Below, piece after piece: positions 1 through 8,827 of a stretch of DNA of 64,000 bases (position 1 is its first letter; each line of letters begins with the position of its first letter). The stretch spans positions 558,001 to 622,000 of the forward strand of contig NZ_CP041405.1 of NCBI RefSeq assembly GCF_007066085.1. The letters run 5' to 3'. The notes beneath the pieces are model-generated. The model had not been told where the DNA came from, did no database searches, and saw nothing but the letters and a program-made list of their open reading frames with translations. A program made the position numbers and the translations under genes. This DNA comes from Paenibacillus thiaminolyticus (GTDB taxonomy: Bacteria; Bacillota; Bacilli; Paenibacillales; Paenibacillaceae).

Positions 1-17
1 TAAGGTTTTTCGTTCAT
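1..17 (-). CDS. Partial CDS, N-terminus only, downstream of arsA
   Basis: Directly after the arsA stop the minus strand has AGGAGCC and, 7 nt on, an ATG reading M-N-E-K-P before the window ends. The good ribosome site and tight spacing suggest a further gene of the arsD-arsA operon. Five residues do not allow a family call. Confidence 0.45.
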
Positions 18-28
18 TTCAGGCTCCT

Positions 29-1789
29 TTAGTGTTGAGTAAGTATTTCTAGCTGCCTCCATCCTGTTGGTTCGGTTGCTTTCCAAGGGACGAGAGCGGT
101 GTGATTGGATAACACCGTGACTTTTTGAATCCATTTATTTTCTGCAAGAGCACGGTTTTGTAAGACAGGTTCTGTAGTCTTTATATCTTGCCAGCTTTGA
201 TTGACAACCCACCAATCGGGCTCGATCTCTGCACGTTGTAGATCCTTCTGAAGGCGTTCCGCTTCCATTACTGGTGTTGCCTCTGGTAATGTGACGATTA
301 CAACGTGGGTCTCCTCAGGATTGCGAAGGCGTGGGAGAAGGTTGCGTACGGAATCAGGAATATTCCCTGTCGATCGCTGAACTTCTCGATGATACGCCTC
401 TGCTGCATCTAATAAGAGAAGGGTATGGCCGGTTGGTGCTGTATCCATCACTACAAATCCATGATCGGCTTCCTCTACGATGCGTGCAAATGCACGGAAG
501 ACCGCGATCTCCTCTGTACAAGGGGAGGCAAGGTCTTCTTTTAGTAGTTCCAGTCCATCCTGATCCAGATGGTCTACATTCATACCAATGATTTCACTGG
601 AGTAACGAGTAGTCTCCAATTTAGGATCAATTCGACTGACCTGAAGGAGTGGGTATTTCTCCTCTATATCATCTCCAAGGGCGAGCGAGAGGTGTGCTGC
701 TGGGTCTGTTGTCGTGAGATGAACACGATGCCCACGGCTTGCTAAACCTATTGCCAGAGAAGCAGCAACTGTTGTCTTTCCTACACCGCCTTTACCCATC
801 GTCATGATTACACCGCTTGGTTTAGCCGTTAGGCTATCAAGAAGCGACGATAGGTTTTGGAGATTCAATTCCTCGACTTGCTCGGTGTTGTGGCTCAACA
901 CTGTGTCCTCATTCGGATCAAGAAACTCCTGCAAGAGATTTAATCCTGTTAGGTTATAAGGCTTCAACGAAACTTCATACTGTGGTAACGAGTTCAGCTC
1001 ACTCGGCATATTGGCGAGAGCTGCATCTTGCCGGTCCGAAAATGCTTGGGCATTAGGGTCATCAGTTTGCCGTTTAAGCACGCCATTAATGATGAGGTGC
1101 TGATTGGTAATGCCAAGCGCTTGAAGCTCGACAGATGCTCGTGCAGCCTCCTGTAAAGCGGTACGTTCTGGACGGGCGACTAAGATTAGGATGGTCTGAC
1201 TCGAATCGGATAATGCTTCTACTGTCTTGGAATACATCTCTTGTTTTGCGCTGATCCCCGAAAGCGGTCCAAGACAAGAAGCCCCATGGATGTTGGTATC
1301 CATAAACCCAGTCCAAGCTTTAGGAAGCTGCAAGAGTCGTAATGTATGACCTGTTGGAGCTGTATCAAAAACGATATGGTCGTATTCATTTTCGTTTGCA
1401 GATAATAGCTTGGTGAATTCATCAAAGGCGGCAATTTCAACCGTACATGCTCCTGAGAGTTGCTCTTCAATTTGTTGAATCGCTTCCTGAGGAAGAATGT
1501 CGCGATAAGGTCCAACCACTTGGTCCCGATAATCGCTTGCAGCTTGTTCAGGATCTAAGTTAGCTGCGTAGAGTCCAGAAACACCACTTATAGGCATGGG
1601 TTCACTATGGATCCTTGTCTCAAATAAATCATCCAAGTTCGAGGCTGGATCAGTACTGATCAAAAGGACTTTCTTTCCTTGGTTAGCTAATGCGATAGCG
1701 GTGGAGCAAGCAACAGATGTTTTACCCACGCCACCTTTACCAGTGAAAAAGATATAGCGATGATGTAGATCGGTAGGTACGTATTTCAT
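29..1789 (-). CDS. arsA: Arsenite efflux pump ATPase ArsA
   Basis: 586-aa cytoplasmic ATPase that energises arsenite extrusion together with an ArsB-type channel. Two homologous halves are visible, each with a deviant Walker A P-loop GKGGVGKT (residues 17-24 and about 333-340), followed in both by a DTAPTGHT motif typical of ArsA switch regions. The metal-site cysteines are present in SGACTVEIA and SPCTEEIA. The start ATG follows AAAGGAGG at good spacing. It lies 18 bp behind arsD, so the two form one operon. The window itself carries an Acr3-type permease rather than ArsB; whether ArsA couples to Acr3 here cannot be seen. Confidence 0.96.
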   Translation of the reverse strand: MKYVPTDLHHRYIFFTGKGGVGKTSVACSTAIALANQGKKVLLISTDPASNLDDLFETRIHSEPMPISGVSGLYAANLDPEQAASDYRDQVVGPYRDILPQEAIQQIEEQLSGACTVEIAAFDEFTKLLSANENEYDHIVFDTAPTGHTLRLLQLPKAWTGFMDTNIHGASCLGPLSGISAKQEMYSKTVEALSDSSQTILILVARPERTALQEAARASVELQALGITNQHLIINGVLKRQTDDPNAQAFSDRQDAALANMPSELNSLPQYEVSLKPYNLTGLNLLQEFLDPNEDTVLSHNTEQVEELNLQNLSSLLDSLTAKPSGVIMTMGKGGVGKTTVAASLAIGLASRGHRVHLTTTDPAAHLSLALGDDIEEKYPLLQVSRIDPKLETTRYSSEIIGMNVDHLDQDGLELLKEDLASPCTEEIAVFRAFARIVEEADHGFVVMDTAPTGHTLLLLDAAEAYHREVQRSTGNIPDSVRNLLPRLRNPEETHVVIVTLPEATPVMEAERLQKDLQRAEIEPDWWVVNQSWQDIKTTEPVLQNRALAENKWIQKVTVLSNHTALVPWKATEPTGWRQLEILTQH

Positions 1790-1807
1790 GGGTAACGCCT
1801 CCTTTGC

Positions 1808-2203
1808 TTAGCAGCATCCACTACCTGGCTCACAACAACTTTGTGATTTAGGCTGCACCTTGATCGTTTTAATCGGTTTCTTTCCGAAGTTTACTGGTTC
1901 AAATGTAATCCCTGTCCAAGCTGTCAACTCCTCACGCGTTGGATAACGATTTTCCGTCTTTAGTTCGCCATCCACGATGGTGATCGGGAATGCATCAGGA
2001 CCATGCTGTTGAAGGTGAGCGAGTGCAACCTGATTTATCGTGAATGCTTGAATGTCCTGAGACAGGTTGTAGCGTTGTACATCAAATCCATGTTTGCGTA
2101 TTGCATCCAGATCGGCATCAATGCGAATGAGTTCAGGATCGACACTTGGTCCACAAACACCCGTGGAACAGCATAATGCAGGATCAAAGATTTCAATTTT
2201 CAT
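1808..2203 (-). CDS. arsD: Arsenic metallochaperone ArsD
   Basis: 131-aa ArsD that delivers As(III)/Sb(III) to ArsA; in several operons it is also a weak repressor. With the start chosen here the metal-binding triad is Cys11-Cys12-Cys17 (DPALCCSTGVC), as in characterised ArsD. A C-terminal tail carries two vicinal pairs (CCEPGSGCC). An ATG three codons upstream (2212) touches the AAGGAG ribosome site, so ATG 2203 with 9-nt spacing is preferred. First gene of the leftward ars operon, followed by arsA. Confidence 0.93.
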   Translation of the reverse strand: MKIEIFDPALCCSTGVCGPSVDPELIRIDADLDAIRKHGFDVQRYNLSQDIQAFTINQVALAHLQQHGPDAFPITIVDGELKTENRYPTREELTAWTGITFEPVNFGKKPIKTIKVQPKSQSCCEPGSGCC

Positions 2204-2246
2204 TTGAGACATCTCCTTGCGTGTGATATTCTCGGATACGTGAGTA

Positions 2247-2275
2247 ATTATATAATTATGTACTTATATTATCAA
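2247..2275 (-). promoter_or_regulatory. Leftward sigma-A promoter of arsDA
   Basis: Minus strand: -35 TTGATA (2275-2270), exactly 17 bp, -10 TATAAT (2252-2247), 44 nt before the arsD start. Near-consensus housekeeping promoter. Confidence 0.85.
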
Positions 2276-2310
2276 CGGTTTCGGCAAATTAAATAATTAG
2301 TTGCTTATAT
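2253..2310. promoter_or_regulatory. Direct-repeat operator candidate for ArsR
   Basis: Two 17-bp direct repeats, TAATTATGTACTTATAT (2253-2269) and TAATTAGTTGCTTATAT (2294-2310), identical at 14 of 17 positions. The first fills the spacer of the leftward promoter, the second covers the -35 of the rightward one. This suits one repressor closing both promoters. The repeats are seen; ArsR binding is inferred. Confidence 0.6.
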
Positions 2311-2329
2311 AAGTGGATGATTATATAAT
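2301..2329 (+). promoter_or_regulatory. Rightward sigma-A promoter of arsR-acr3-arsC
   Basis: -35 TTGCTT (2301-2306), 17-bp spacer, -10 TATAAT (2324-2329). The arsR ribosome site begins 13 bp downstream of the -10, so the leader is very short. Confidence 0.85.
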
Positions 2330-2359
2330 AGGCATGAAATCAAGGAGGTGCACCGACAT

Positions 2360-2680
2360 ATGATGATCTCAATAGAGGAAATGGCGGAACAATTTAAGTT
2401 GTTAGGTGATAAAACTCGACTTAGAATTGTCTCACTTTTATCCCAACAACAAATGTGCGTTTGTCATTTAGTTGAGCTATTGCAATCGACTCAACCGAAT
2501 ATTAGCCAGCATCTTCGCAAATTAAAAGACGCAGGTTTAGTGGTAGAGGAGCGAAGAGGACAGTGGATTTTTTATTCTCTATCGATTGAGGGTAAACCTC
2601 ATTTAAAAGAAGCAATTGAATATTTGCCGAAGGTAGGGGAAGAAGAGCAAGAAAAAATCAACGCAATGATGTGTGAATAA
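2360..2680 (+). CDS. arsR: Arsenite-responsive repressor ArsR
   Basis: 106-aa ArsR/SmtB winged-helix repressor that leaves DNA when As(III) binds. The helix-3 metal motif [10 protein letters not shown] (classical ELCVCDL) holds the two sensing cysteines, followed by a recognition helix ([18 protein letters not shown]) and wing ([10 protein letters not shown]). A GTG 12 nt upstream is part of AAGGAGGTG, so ATG 2360 with 10-nt spacing is chosen. Heads arsR-acr3-arsC and faces arsD across the divergent control region, so autoregulation and control of both arms are likely. Confidence 0.95.
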   Translation: MMISIEEMAEQFKLLGDKTRLRIVSLLSQQQMCVCHLVELLQSTQPNISQHLRKLKDAGLVVEERRGQWIFYSLSIEGKPHLKEAIEYLPKVGEEEQEKINAMMCE

Positions 2681-2694
2681 GGAGTGTGGATGTC

Positions 2695-3753
2695 TTGAGT
2701 CAAGGTAACACAAAGAGACTCTCTTTTCTGGATCGCTATCTCACCTTTTGGATCTTTGGGGCAATGGCCATTGGATTAGGGTTAGGGTATCTGGTGCCTA
2801 ATTTCTCCGAAGTGCTTTCTAGCATGCAAATTGGAACGACTTCGGTACTGCTTGCTATAGGTCTGATTGTGATGATGTATCCGCCGCTTGCAAAAGTGAA
2901 GTATGAAAAGCTTGGACGGGTGTTTAAGGATTGGAAGGTACTCCTTCTGTCCTTAGTGCAGAACTGGATTATCGGTCCGATTCTGATGTTCTTCTTAGCT
3001 ATTTTGTTTCTAAGTGATATGCCTGAATACATGATCGGATTGATCATGATTGGGCTAGCAAGATGTATTGCGATGGTCTTGGTATGGAGTGATCTGGCTA
3101 AGGGAGATCCTGAATACACAGCAGGTCTTGTTGCATTCAACTCGATCTTTCAGATCTTGTTTTATTCCGTTTTTACGTATGTGTTTATTACAGTGCTACC
3201 AGGCTGGTTTGGGGTTGAAGGCGCTGTTGTTGATGTCTCCATGGGACAGATTGCAGAGAGCGTATTGATCTATTTAGGGATTCCGTTTGCAGCAGGGTTA
3301 CTGACACGTGTTATTGGAATCAAACTGAAGGGTCAACAGTGGTACGAACAAGTGTTGATTCCGAAGATTAGTCCACTTGCCCTGATTGCACTATTATTTA
3401 CGATCGTCTTGATGTTCACACTTAAAGCAGAATTGATTGTCAAGTTACCGCTTGATGTAGTGCGTATTGCGATTCCCATGATCATCTACTTTGTCGTGAT
3501 GTTCTTAGTATCCTTCTTCTTATCGAAAAAGTCAGGAACCTCATACCCAGTGGCTTCATCTTTATCTTTCACGGCTGCAAGCAATAACTTTGAACTAGCG
3601 ATAGCCGTAGCGATTGGTGTGTTCGGCCTGGAATCAGGAGTTGCATTCGCCGCGGTAATTGGACCACTCGTTGAAGTACCCGTATTGATTGGACTTGTAA
3701 ATGTATCGCTTTGGATCAAGCGGAAGTACTTTGAGCCTGCACTAAATAAGTAA
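2695..3753 (+). CDS. acr3: Arsenite permease Acr3
   Basis: 352-aa, about ten-helix inner-membrane arsenite exporter of the Acr3/ArsB-III (bile acid/Na+ symporter) fold. The signature [12 protein letters not shown] carries the essential cysteine of helix 4, and the conserved [15 protein letters not shown] lies in the second half. GTG 2686 sits directly against the AAGGAG site (2679-2684), so TTG 2695 with 10-nt spacing is the better start, giving [10 protein letters not shown]. It begins 14 bp after arsR and is followed by arsC in the same operon. Confidence 0.95.
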   Translation: MSQGNTKRLSFLDRYLTFWIFGAMAIGLGLGYLVPNFSEVLSSMQIGTTSVLLAIGLIVMMYPPLAKVKYEKLGRVFKDWKVLLLSLVQNWIIGPILMFFLAILFLSDMPEYMIGLIMIGLARCIAMVLVWSDLAKGDPEYTAGLVAFNSIFQILFYSVFTYVFITVLPGWFGVEGAVVDVSMGQIAESVLIYLGIPFAAGLLTRVIGIKLKGQQWYEQVLIPKISPLALIALLFTIVLMFTLKAELIVKLPLDVVRIAIPMIIYFVVMFLVSFFLSKKSGTSYPVASSLSFTAASNNFELAIAVAIGVFGLESGVAFAAVIGPLVEVPVLIGLVNVSLWIKRKYFEPALNK

Positions 3754-3772
3754 GAACCAGGAGAGATTAAGG

Positions 3773-4195
3773 ATGAGTAAACCATTGATGTATTTTCTAT
3801 GTACAGGAAACTCTTGTCGGAGTCAGATAGCAGATGGATGGCTGAAAGCGTTAGGAAGCGATCAATACGAAGTCAAGAGTGCAGGGTTAGAGGCGCATGG
3901 TTTGAATCCAAGAGCGGTTCAAGTGATGAGCGAAGAAGGGATTGATATATCGAACCATACATCTGATGTGATCGATCCTGAGATTCTCAATCGTGCTGAC
4001 TATGTCGTAACCCTCTGTGGGCATGCGGATGAGCACTGTCCTGTGATCTCGAATCCAAGAGTAGTGAAATGGCATTGGGGATTTGATGACCCTGCGAAAG
4101 CCGTTGGAACCGAAGAGGAAATCATGGCTCAATTCCGTGAGGTGCGCGATGCAATCAAAGCCAGAATCGAGTATTTCCTAGCAGAAGGAAAATAA
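3773..4195 (+). CDS. arsC: Arsenate reductase ArsC, thioredoxin-coupled type
   Basis: 140-aa reductase converting As(V) to As(III) for export by Acr3. It has the low-molecular-weight phosphatase fold of B. subtilis/S. aureus ArsC: P-loop C10-TGNSC-R16 and the redox cysteines Cys82 and Cys89 in LCGHADEHC. These three cysteines relay a disulfide to thioredoxin. Ribosome site AGGAGAG lies upstream of the ATG. Last gene of the operon, followed by a terminator. Because this ArsC type uses thioredoxin, it does not by itself need the glutathione made by the nearby gshF. Confidence 0.96.
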   Translation: MSKPLMYFLCTGNSCRSQIADGWLKALGSDQYEVKSAGLEAHGLNPRAVQVMSEEGIDISNHTSDVIDPEILNRADYVVTLCGHADEHCPVISNPRVVKWHWGFDDPAKAVGTEEEIMAQFREVRDAIKARIEYFLAEGK

Positions 4196-4207
4196 TCAGC
4201 GCTTTGA

Positions 4208-4230
4208 ACCGACCCTTGTGGTCGGTTTTT
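4208..4230 (+). terminator. Rho-independent terminator after arsC
   Basis: Stem ACCGACC / GGTCGGT with loop CTTGT and a T run; closes the arsR-acr3-arsC transcript 12 bp after arsC. Confidence 0.85.
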
Positions 4231-4254
4231 ACTTAGGGCATGAAGGAGTACAAC

Positions 4255-5598
4255 ATGAAAGGCACAACTGATTTAACCAAAGGTAAGATTATGCCGACTT
4301 TGATGAAACTATCCCTTCCGATCATAGCAACCAACTTTATTTCTACGACTTATGGACTTGTCGATATGATGTGGGTTGGCCGGCTCGGAAGTGGTCCTGT
4401 TGCAGCCATTGGGACGGCAAGCTTCTTTATTAATCTAGCCATCGCTTTGGCCACGATGATTACGATCGGAACGGGGATAAAGGTGTCCCATTGTATGGGA
4501 GCAGGCGAGGGTCATAAAGCTAAGACCTATATCAAAAATGGATTCATCATGTCAGTCTTACTAGGTCTTCTTTATATGGCATTCGTCTTTTTGACAAAGG
4601 ATCATCTTATCGGGTTCTTTGATTTAGGTAGTGGTGAAATTGAGTTGATGGCGAAGCAGTTCTTATTGATCTCCATCTTGGGCACTGTCTTTTCCGTCGT
4701 AAATATCTTGTTCGCGACCATATTGAATGCGATGGGAAACAGCAAGCAGCCGTTTCATATCTTCACGGTTGGTCTTATTCTTAATATCATTCTCGATCCC
4801 TTTCTGATTTTTGGCGTAGGACCATTTGAAGGGTTGGGCGTTGTAGGGGCAGCTATTGCGACTTTGATGGCAAACCTTCTTGTGACGGTATTATTTATCA
4901 TTCAAACAAGACATTCCGAGCTGATTACCAAGTCATCCTCATGGAATAGCCGCCTTATGAAAGAAGTCATCCGAATGGGACTACCGATCACCATTCAACG
5001 GGTGACCTTCACATTGATTTCCATCATCATAGCAAAGATCATTGTGCGCTTTGGTTCAGATGCAATTGCGGTTCAAAAAGTCGGCATTCAGATTGAATCA
5101 ATCTCTTACATGACGATAGGTGGACTACAAGGCGCTATCGCTGCGTTCTTCGGACAAAATTATGGAGCGCGTCGATTAGATCGTATACACCAGGGATACC
5201 AACAGGCTTTACTGTTGACTTCGGGATTCGGTATCTTTATATCGTTCATTTTCATTCTCTTCCCTGGGCAGCTCTTCTCCGTATTTTTATCTGATGAGGC
5301 GAGTTTAGCGTTAGGTACGGATTATATGCGGATCATTGGTTATTCCCAACTGTTTATGTGCATGGAGCTCATGACGGTAGGTGCCTTTAACGGAATCGGG
5401 AAAACCCATATCCCACCGATTTTCAGTATTACCTTTACAGCGTTACGAATACCACTGGCCCTGATTCTATCTGAACCATTCGGCTTGAATGGGGTGTGGA
5501 TGTCTATAGCATTAAGCAGTGTGTTTAAAGGAATTGTTTTGGTCTTCTGGTTTAGGAGAACGCTACGTAAAATGAAAGTTCCACAGACCGTGGTTTAA
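4255..5598 (+). CDS. MATE-family multidrug/Na+ antiporter
   Basis: 447-aa, twelve-helix polyspecific exporter of the MATE (NorM/DinF) family. The N-terminus PTLMKLSLPIIATNFISTTY and the motif VDMMWVGRLG are typical of helix 1; the second bundle repeats the pattern at MGLPITIQRV. The upstream ATG (4240) overlaps the AAGGAG ribosome site at 4243-4248, so ATG 4255 is used. Separated from ars by a terminator, it reads toward gshF with a 26-bp gap, so the two probably share a transcript. The substrate is unknown; export of a glutathione conjugate or metalloid-thiol complex is only a guess from the neighbours. Confidence 0.9.
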   Translation: MKGTTDLTKGKIMPTLMKLSLPIIATNFISTTYGLVDMMWVGRLGSGPVAAIGTASFFINLAIALATMITIGTGIKVSHCMGAGEGHKAKTYIKNGFIMSVLLGLLYMAFVFLTKDHLIGFFDLGSGEIELMAKQFLLISILGTVFSVVNILFATILNAMGNSKQPFHIFTVGLILNIILDPFLIFGVGPFEGLGVVGAAIATLMANLLVTVLFIIQTRHSELITKSSSWNSRLMKEVIRMGLPITIQRVTFTLISIIIAKIIVRFGSDAIAVQKVGIQIESISYMTIGGLQGAIAAFFGQNYGARRLDRIHQGYQQALLLTSGFGIFISFIFILFPGQLFSVFLSDEASLALGTDYMRIIGYSQLFMCMELMTVGAFNGIGKTHIPPIFSITFTALRIPLALILSEPFGLNGVWMSIALSSVFKGIVLVFWFRRTLRKMKVPQTVV

Positions 5599-5624
5599 CA
5601 TAAGTAAGAAGGAAGGTCCAACAT

Positions 5625-7964
5625 GTGAATTTGTTAAATCGTGAAACCATACAACACATAATCGATAATTCGTTAAATAAGGATTTGTTTCGAGGTCAAT
5701 TTGGCTTAGAGAAAGAGAATGTTAGGGTAGATCATGAGGGTAAATTGGCGCTGACCCCACATCCTAAGGCGTTTGGGAGTAAGACGGAGAATCCCTATAT
5801 CCAAACCGACTTTTCGGAGAGTCAGATCGAGATGATTACTCCATCCTTCGACTCGATTGAAGAGACATATCGGTTCATGGAAGCCCTCCAGGATATTGTG
5901 TCATTAGAGCTTGATGGTGAGTACTTGTGGCCAAGCAGTAATCCGCCAATCTTACCTGATGAAGAAGAGATTCCTATTGCTAAAATGAATGATCCAGTTG
6001 CGGATGAGTACCGCCATGAATTAGCAGATAAGTATGGTCGCAAAAGACAATTGCTAAGTGGGATCCATTATAATTTCTCATTTGATGAACGGTTCTTACG
6101 AAGGCTACATGAAACGTTAGGGCAAGGTGAAGCCTTCAAGGACTTCAAGGATGCAATTTACTTTAAGATTGCACGCAACTTGCTTCGGTACCGTTGGTTA
6201 CTCATCTATTTAACAGGGGCCAGTCCAGTCTTTGATAAGACCTATATCAACAAGTGTGTGTCATTAGGACATTCAGATGATAACAAGAGCTACTACTTCC
6301 CGAATATGAATTCGCTGCGGAATAGTGTATGTGGCTATCGGAATGAAAAACCGTTCTATGTATCCTTTGATTCAACACATGATTACGTACAGGATTTGAA
6401 TACGTTAGTTCAACAGGGCGAATTGCTAAATGCCAAGGAATTCTACAGCCCTGTGCGCTTGAAAACAGCCAAAGGGTTGAATCCCGTGCAAGAACTTGTG
6501 GAGGACGGAGTAGCTTACTTAGAGCTGCGCTTAATTGATCTCAATCCGCTACATAAGATTGGGATCAGTAAAGATACGATGTATTTTATCCATCTATTCA
6601 TTCTCTTTATGCTGCTCAAAGAAGATGAGCCTTTCGGTACGGAAGACCAGAAGATGGCGGACCTCAATCATGATCAGGTGATCACGGGAGGCATTGAAGG
6701 GATCTTACATGATTCTAGAGGCGCCCTAGGCTCGATGAAGGAGATGGCACTTGCTTGTATCCGTGAGATGCAAGAAATGGTGCGGCTCTTGAATCCTGAC
6801 GGGGAAGATTTGATCCAAATCCTTGATGGGGAGATGCAAAAAATCCTTCATCCCGAGTTGGGCTTTGCCTACAAAATTAAGTCGGATATTCAGAAATCCA
6901 CTTATATGAAATATCATCTGGCTAAAGCCAAAGCGTATGCCGAAGAGAGCGAGAAAAGTGGGTACCGCTTTGTTGGATATGAAGATTTAGAATTATCTAC
7001 TCAACTGCTTCTAAAGGCAGCCGTGAAACGTGGGATTACGTTCAAATTAATTGACCGTGATGAGAACTTCGTCCTACTTACTAAGGGAGACCACAAAGAA
7101 TATGTAAAGCAGGCTACCAAGACGTCGCTAGACTCCTACAGTACGGTATTGATCATGGAGAATAAAATAGTGACGAAAGAAGTACTTAAGGAGCGTGGTA
7201 TTCGAGTACCAAATGGAGATGCCTTCCGTAGTCAGGAAGAGGCATTCGCTGCCTATGAGGCGTACCGTGACAAAGCTATCGTCATTAAACCGAAGTCCAC
7301 CAACTTTGGATTGGGTATCACCATCTTTAATCGTGCGTTCTCGAAAGAGGACTATCAAAAAGCATTTGAGATGGCGTTTAAACACGATCAGACCGTTCTG
7401 CTTGAAGAATTCATAACAGGTAAAGAATATCGTTTCCTGGTTATGGGCGATGAAATTGTAGGGGTACTGCATCGCGTACCAGCCAATGTCGTGGGTGATG
7501 GAATTCACACGATTGAGCAGCTCGTCCATGAAAAGAATAAAAATCCTCTTCGGGGTCGCGGTTATAAGACACCTTTAGAGAAAATCCAGCTAGGTGAAAC
7601 AGAAACCATGTTCTTAAAGAATCATAACCATCTATGGAGTGAAATCCCTTCCTTAGGTCAAGTCGTCTATTTACGGGAAAACTCCAATATCAGTACAGGT
7701 GGAGACAGTCTTGACTTTACCGATGAAATTCCGGAGAGCTATAAAACATTAGCTATTGAATCAGCAAAGGCTGCAGGTGCTACTTTTTGTGGGGTAGACA
7801 TGATGATTGATGATATTACATCTGAAGCATCCGATACAAATTACAGTATTATTGAGATCAACTTTAACCCGGCCATTCATATCCATTGCTATCCATACAA
7901 GGGGAAGAACCGTAAGGCGGATGAGAAAATTCTCGACTTGCTGTTTGGGGAAGTGGAAGATTAA
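5625..7964 (+). CDS. gshF: Bifunctional glutamate-cysteine ligase/glutathione synthetase GshF
   Basis: 779-aa fusion enzyme making glutathione from Glu, Cys and Gly in two ATP-dependent steps. The N-terminal ~440 residues are a glutamate-cysteine ligase (FGLEKENVRV near the start, FSESQIEMITP, SGIHYNFSF). The C-terminal ~320 residues are an ATP-grasp domain (VIKPKSTNFGLGITIF, VLLEEFITGKEYRFLVMG, IIEINFNPAIHIHCYP). The start is GTG 5625; the overlapping ATG at 5623 reads ATG-TGA. The ribosome site AAGGAAGG is well spaced. Length matches GshF of Listeria and Streptococcus agalactiae (about 750-776 aa). Many Bacillales use bacillithiol instead, so the gene may have been acquired. Confidence 0.95.
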   Translation: MNLLNRETIQHIIDNSLNKDLFRGQFGLEKENVRVDHEGKLALTPHPKAFGSKTENPYIQTDFSESQIEMITPSFDSIEETYRFMEALQDIVSLELDGEYLWPSSNPPILPDEEEIPIAKMNDPVADEYRHELADKYGRKRQLLSGIHYNFSFDERFLRRLHETLGQGEAFKDFKDAIYFKIARNLLRYRWLLIYLTGASPVFDKTYINKCVSLGHSDDNKSYYFPNMNSLRNSVCGYRNEKPFYVSFDSTHDYVQDLNTLVQQGELLNAKEFYSPVRLKTAKGLNPVQELVEDGVAYLELRLIDLNPLHKIGISKDTMYFIHLFILFMLLKEDEPFGTEDQKMADLNHDQVITGGIEGILHDSRGALGSMKEMALACIREMQEMVRLLNPDGEDLIQILDGEMQKILHPELGFAYKIKSDIQKSTYMKYHLAKAKAYAEESEKSGYRFVGYEDLELSTQLLLKAAVKRGITFKLIDRDENFVLLTKGDHKEYVKQATKTSLDSYSTVLIMENKIVTKEVLKERGIRVPNGDAFRSQEEAFAAYEAYRDKAIVIKPKSTNFGLGITIFNRAFSKEDYQKAFEMAFKHDQTVLLEEFITGKEYRFLVMGDEIVGVLHRVPANVVGDGIHTIEQLVHEKNKNPLRGRGYKTPLEKIQLGETETMFLKNHNHLWSEIPSLGQVVYLRENSNISTGGDSLDFTDEIPESYKTLAIESAKAAGATFCGVDMMIDDITSEASDTNYSIIEINFNPAIHIHCYPYKGKNRKADEKILDLLFGEVED

Positions 7965-8004
7965 TTACGAATAGCTAATCTGCTTATATACGAAGGTATC
8001 GGTC

Positions 8005-8045
8005 AATCAGCTCTGGACATCATGTCCAGAGCTGATTTGTTTTTC
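8005..8045 (+). terminator. Rho-independent terminator after gshF
   Basis: Perfect 15-bp stem (arms 8005-8019 and 8023-8037) with 3-nt loop TCA, followed by TGTTTTTC. Confidence 0.9.
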
Positions 8046-8086
8046 ATTGTATCTTTTAGGAAAGGGATTGTGATCAAACTGTGGAG

Positions 8087-8158
8087 TGACAAGAACATAT
8101 ATGCTTAAAAGTCGCAACTACGCGACTTTTTTTGTTTTAACGATATATGTTCTTGTCA
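8087..8158. repeat. Nested inverted repeat, 72 bp
   Basis: Outer arms TGACAAGAACATATAT (8087-8102) and its exact complement (8143-8158) enclose a second perfect hairpin, AAAAGTCGC / GCGACTTTT (8107-8115, 8122-8130), followed by T7. Size and end-to-end symmetry suggest a miniature inverted-repeat element or a structured RNA; the inner part alone looks like a terminator. Confidence 0.6.
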
Positions 8159-8218
8159 GCCGACAATAGAGGAAAATATTCAAGAGTTCAACAAAAATAA
8201 TGCACTAAAGTATTGGTT

Positions 8219-8289
8219 ATATGATGTGTCACATCATATCTTATTTTTTTGTACTAATCGAATGGGGTATATAATGTGTCACATCATAT
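8219..8289. promoter_or_regulatory. Two near-identical operator-like palindromes 50 bp apart
   Basis: Palindrome 1 (8219-8239) has 10-bp arms ATATGATGTG and CACATCATAT around one T. Palindrome 2 (8269-8289) differs by one base (ATATAATGTG) and contains a TATAAT (8270-8275). Centres are exactly 50 bp apart, about five helical turns. No gene starts directly downstream, so the regulated transcript is unknown. Confidence 0.55.
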
Positions 8290-8747
8290 AGAAACCTTTG
8301 GCAGACAAGAGCTAAAGGCACTTTTTAGACATATGTACAAAATACGGGTTTTGTGAAACAGTCAGTCCAAAAAATGCCGGAGACATCGACCACGATAATT
8401 CTTTACCTTCTAAGTTTTAGCTAACCAAGTTGGTTCAATATTTTTTTCGGTGTGCACCACCGGCTCATAGGACTCATCCTTTAATTAGTTCAATCTCTTT
8501 AAGCTCATTTCTAGCTCTATTCATTGCAATTTTCATCGTATCCTTACTTCGGAGTCTTCATCTTTACTGGGACGGTCGGCCTGAAAATAAAGCAAACTGT
8601 GGCAGCCATTTATCGATGCTCCCCCACATCCATTTTGATTTACGTCTAAATGGAATTAAAAGCAGTCTGAATATAAACGGCAGCAATTTTGAGGAATAAT
8701 CAAGGATGCGAAATCCGTTCTTCTTGCAATAGACCATAAATCATAAA
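8290..8747. other. Intergenic stretch without recognisable gene
   Basis: An 89-codon open frame at 8430-8699 has no ribosome site and a composition unlike its neighbours; I see no supported gene here. It may hold an RNA driven from the palindrome-containing promoter region to its left. Confidence 0.5.
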
Positions 8748-8813
8748 GAACTCCCGCGGTACAGTTGTTCACGGGAGTTCGTCTTCAATCTGAACCCGGC
8801 CTAAGGCCGGGTT
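8748..8813 (-). terminator. Tandem hairpins after the transporter operon
   Basis: Two stems: AACCCGGCC / GGCCGGGTT (8793-8813, loop TAA) and GAACTCCCG / CGGGAGTTC (8748-8780). They follow the leftward genes ending at 8828. U tracts are weak, so termination is probable, not certain. Confidence 0.5.
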
Positions 8814-8827
8814 GTATGAGATTGTTC

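Noticed and set aside
8219..8289. FNR/CRP binding sites
   Set aside because: The half sites TGTG/CACA are separated by one base, not the six expected for CRP/FNR family sites.
8430..8699. 89-codon open frame between gshF and the choline locus
   Set aside because: No ribosome site, mixed composition and no family features; it starts inside an AT-rich control region.
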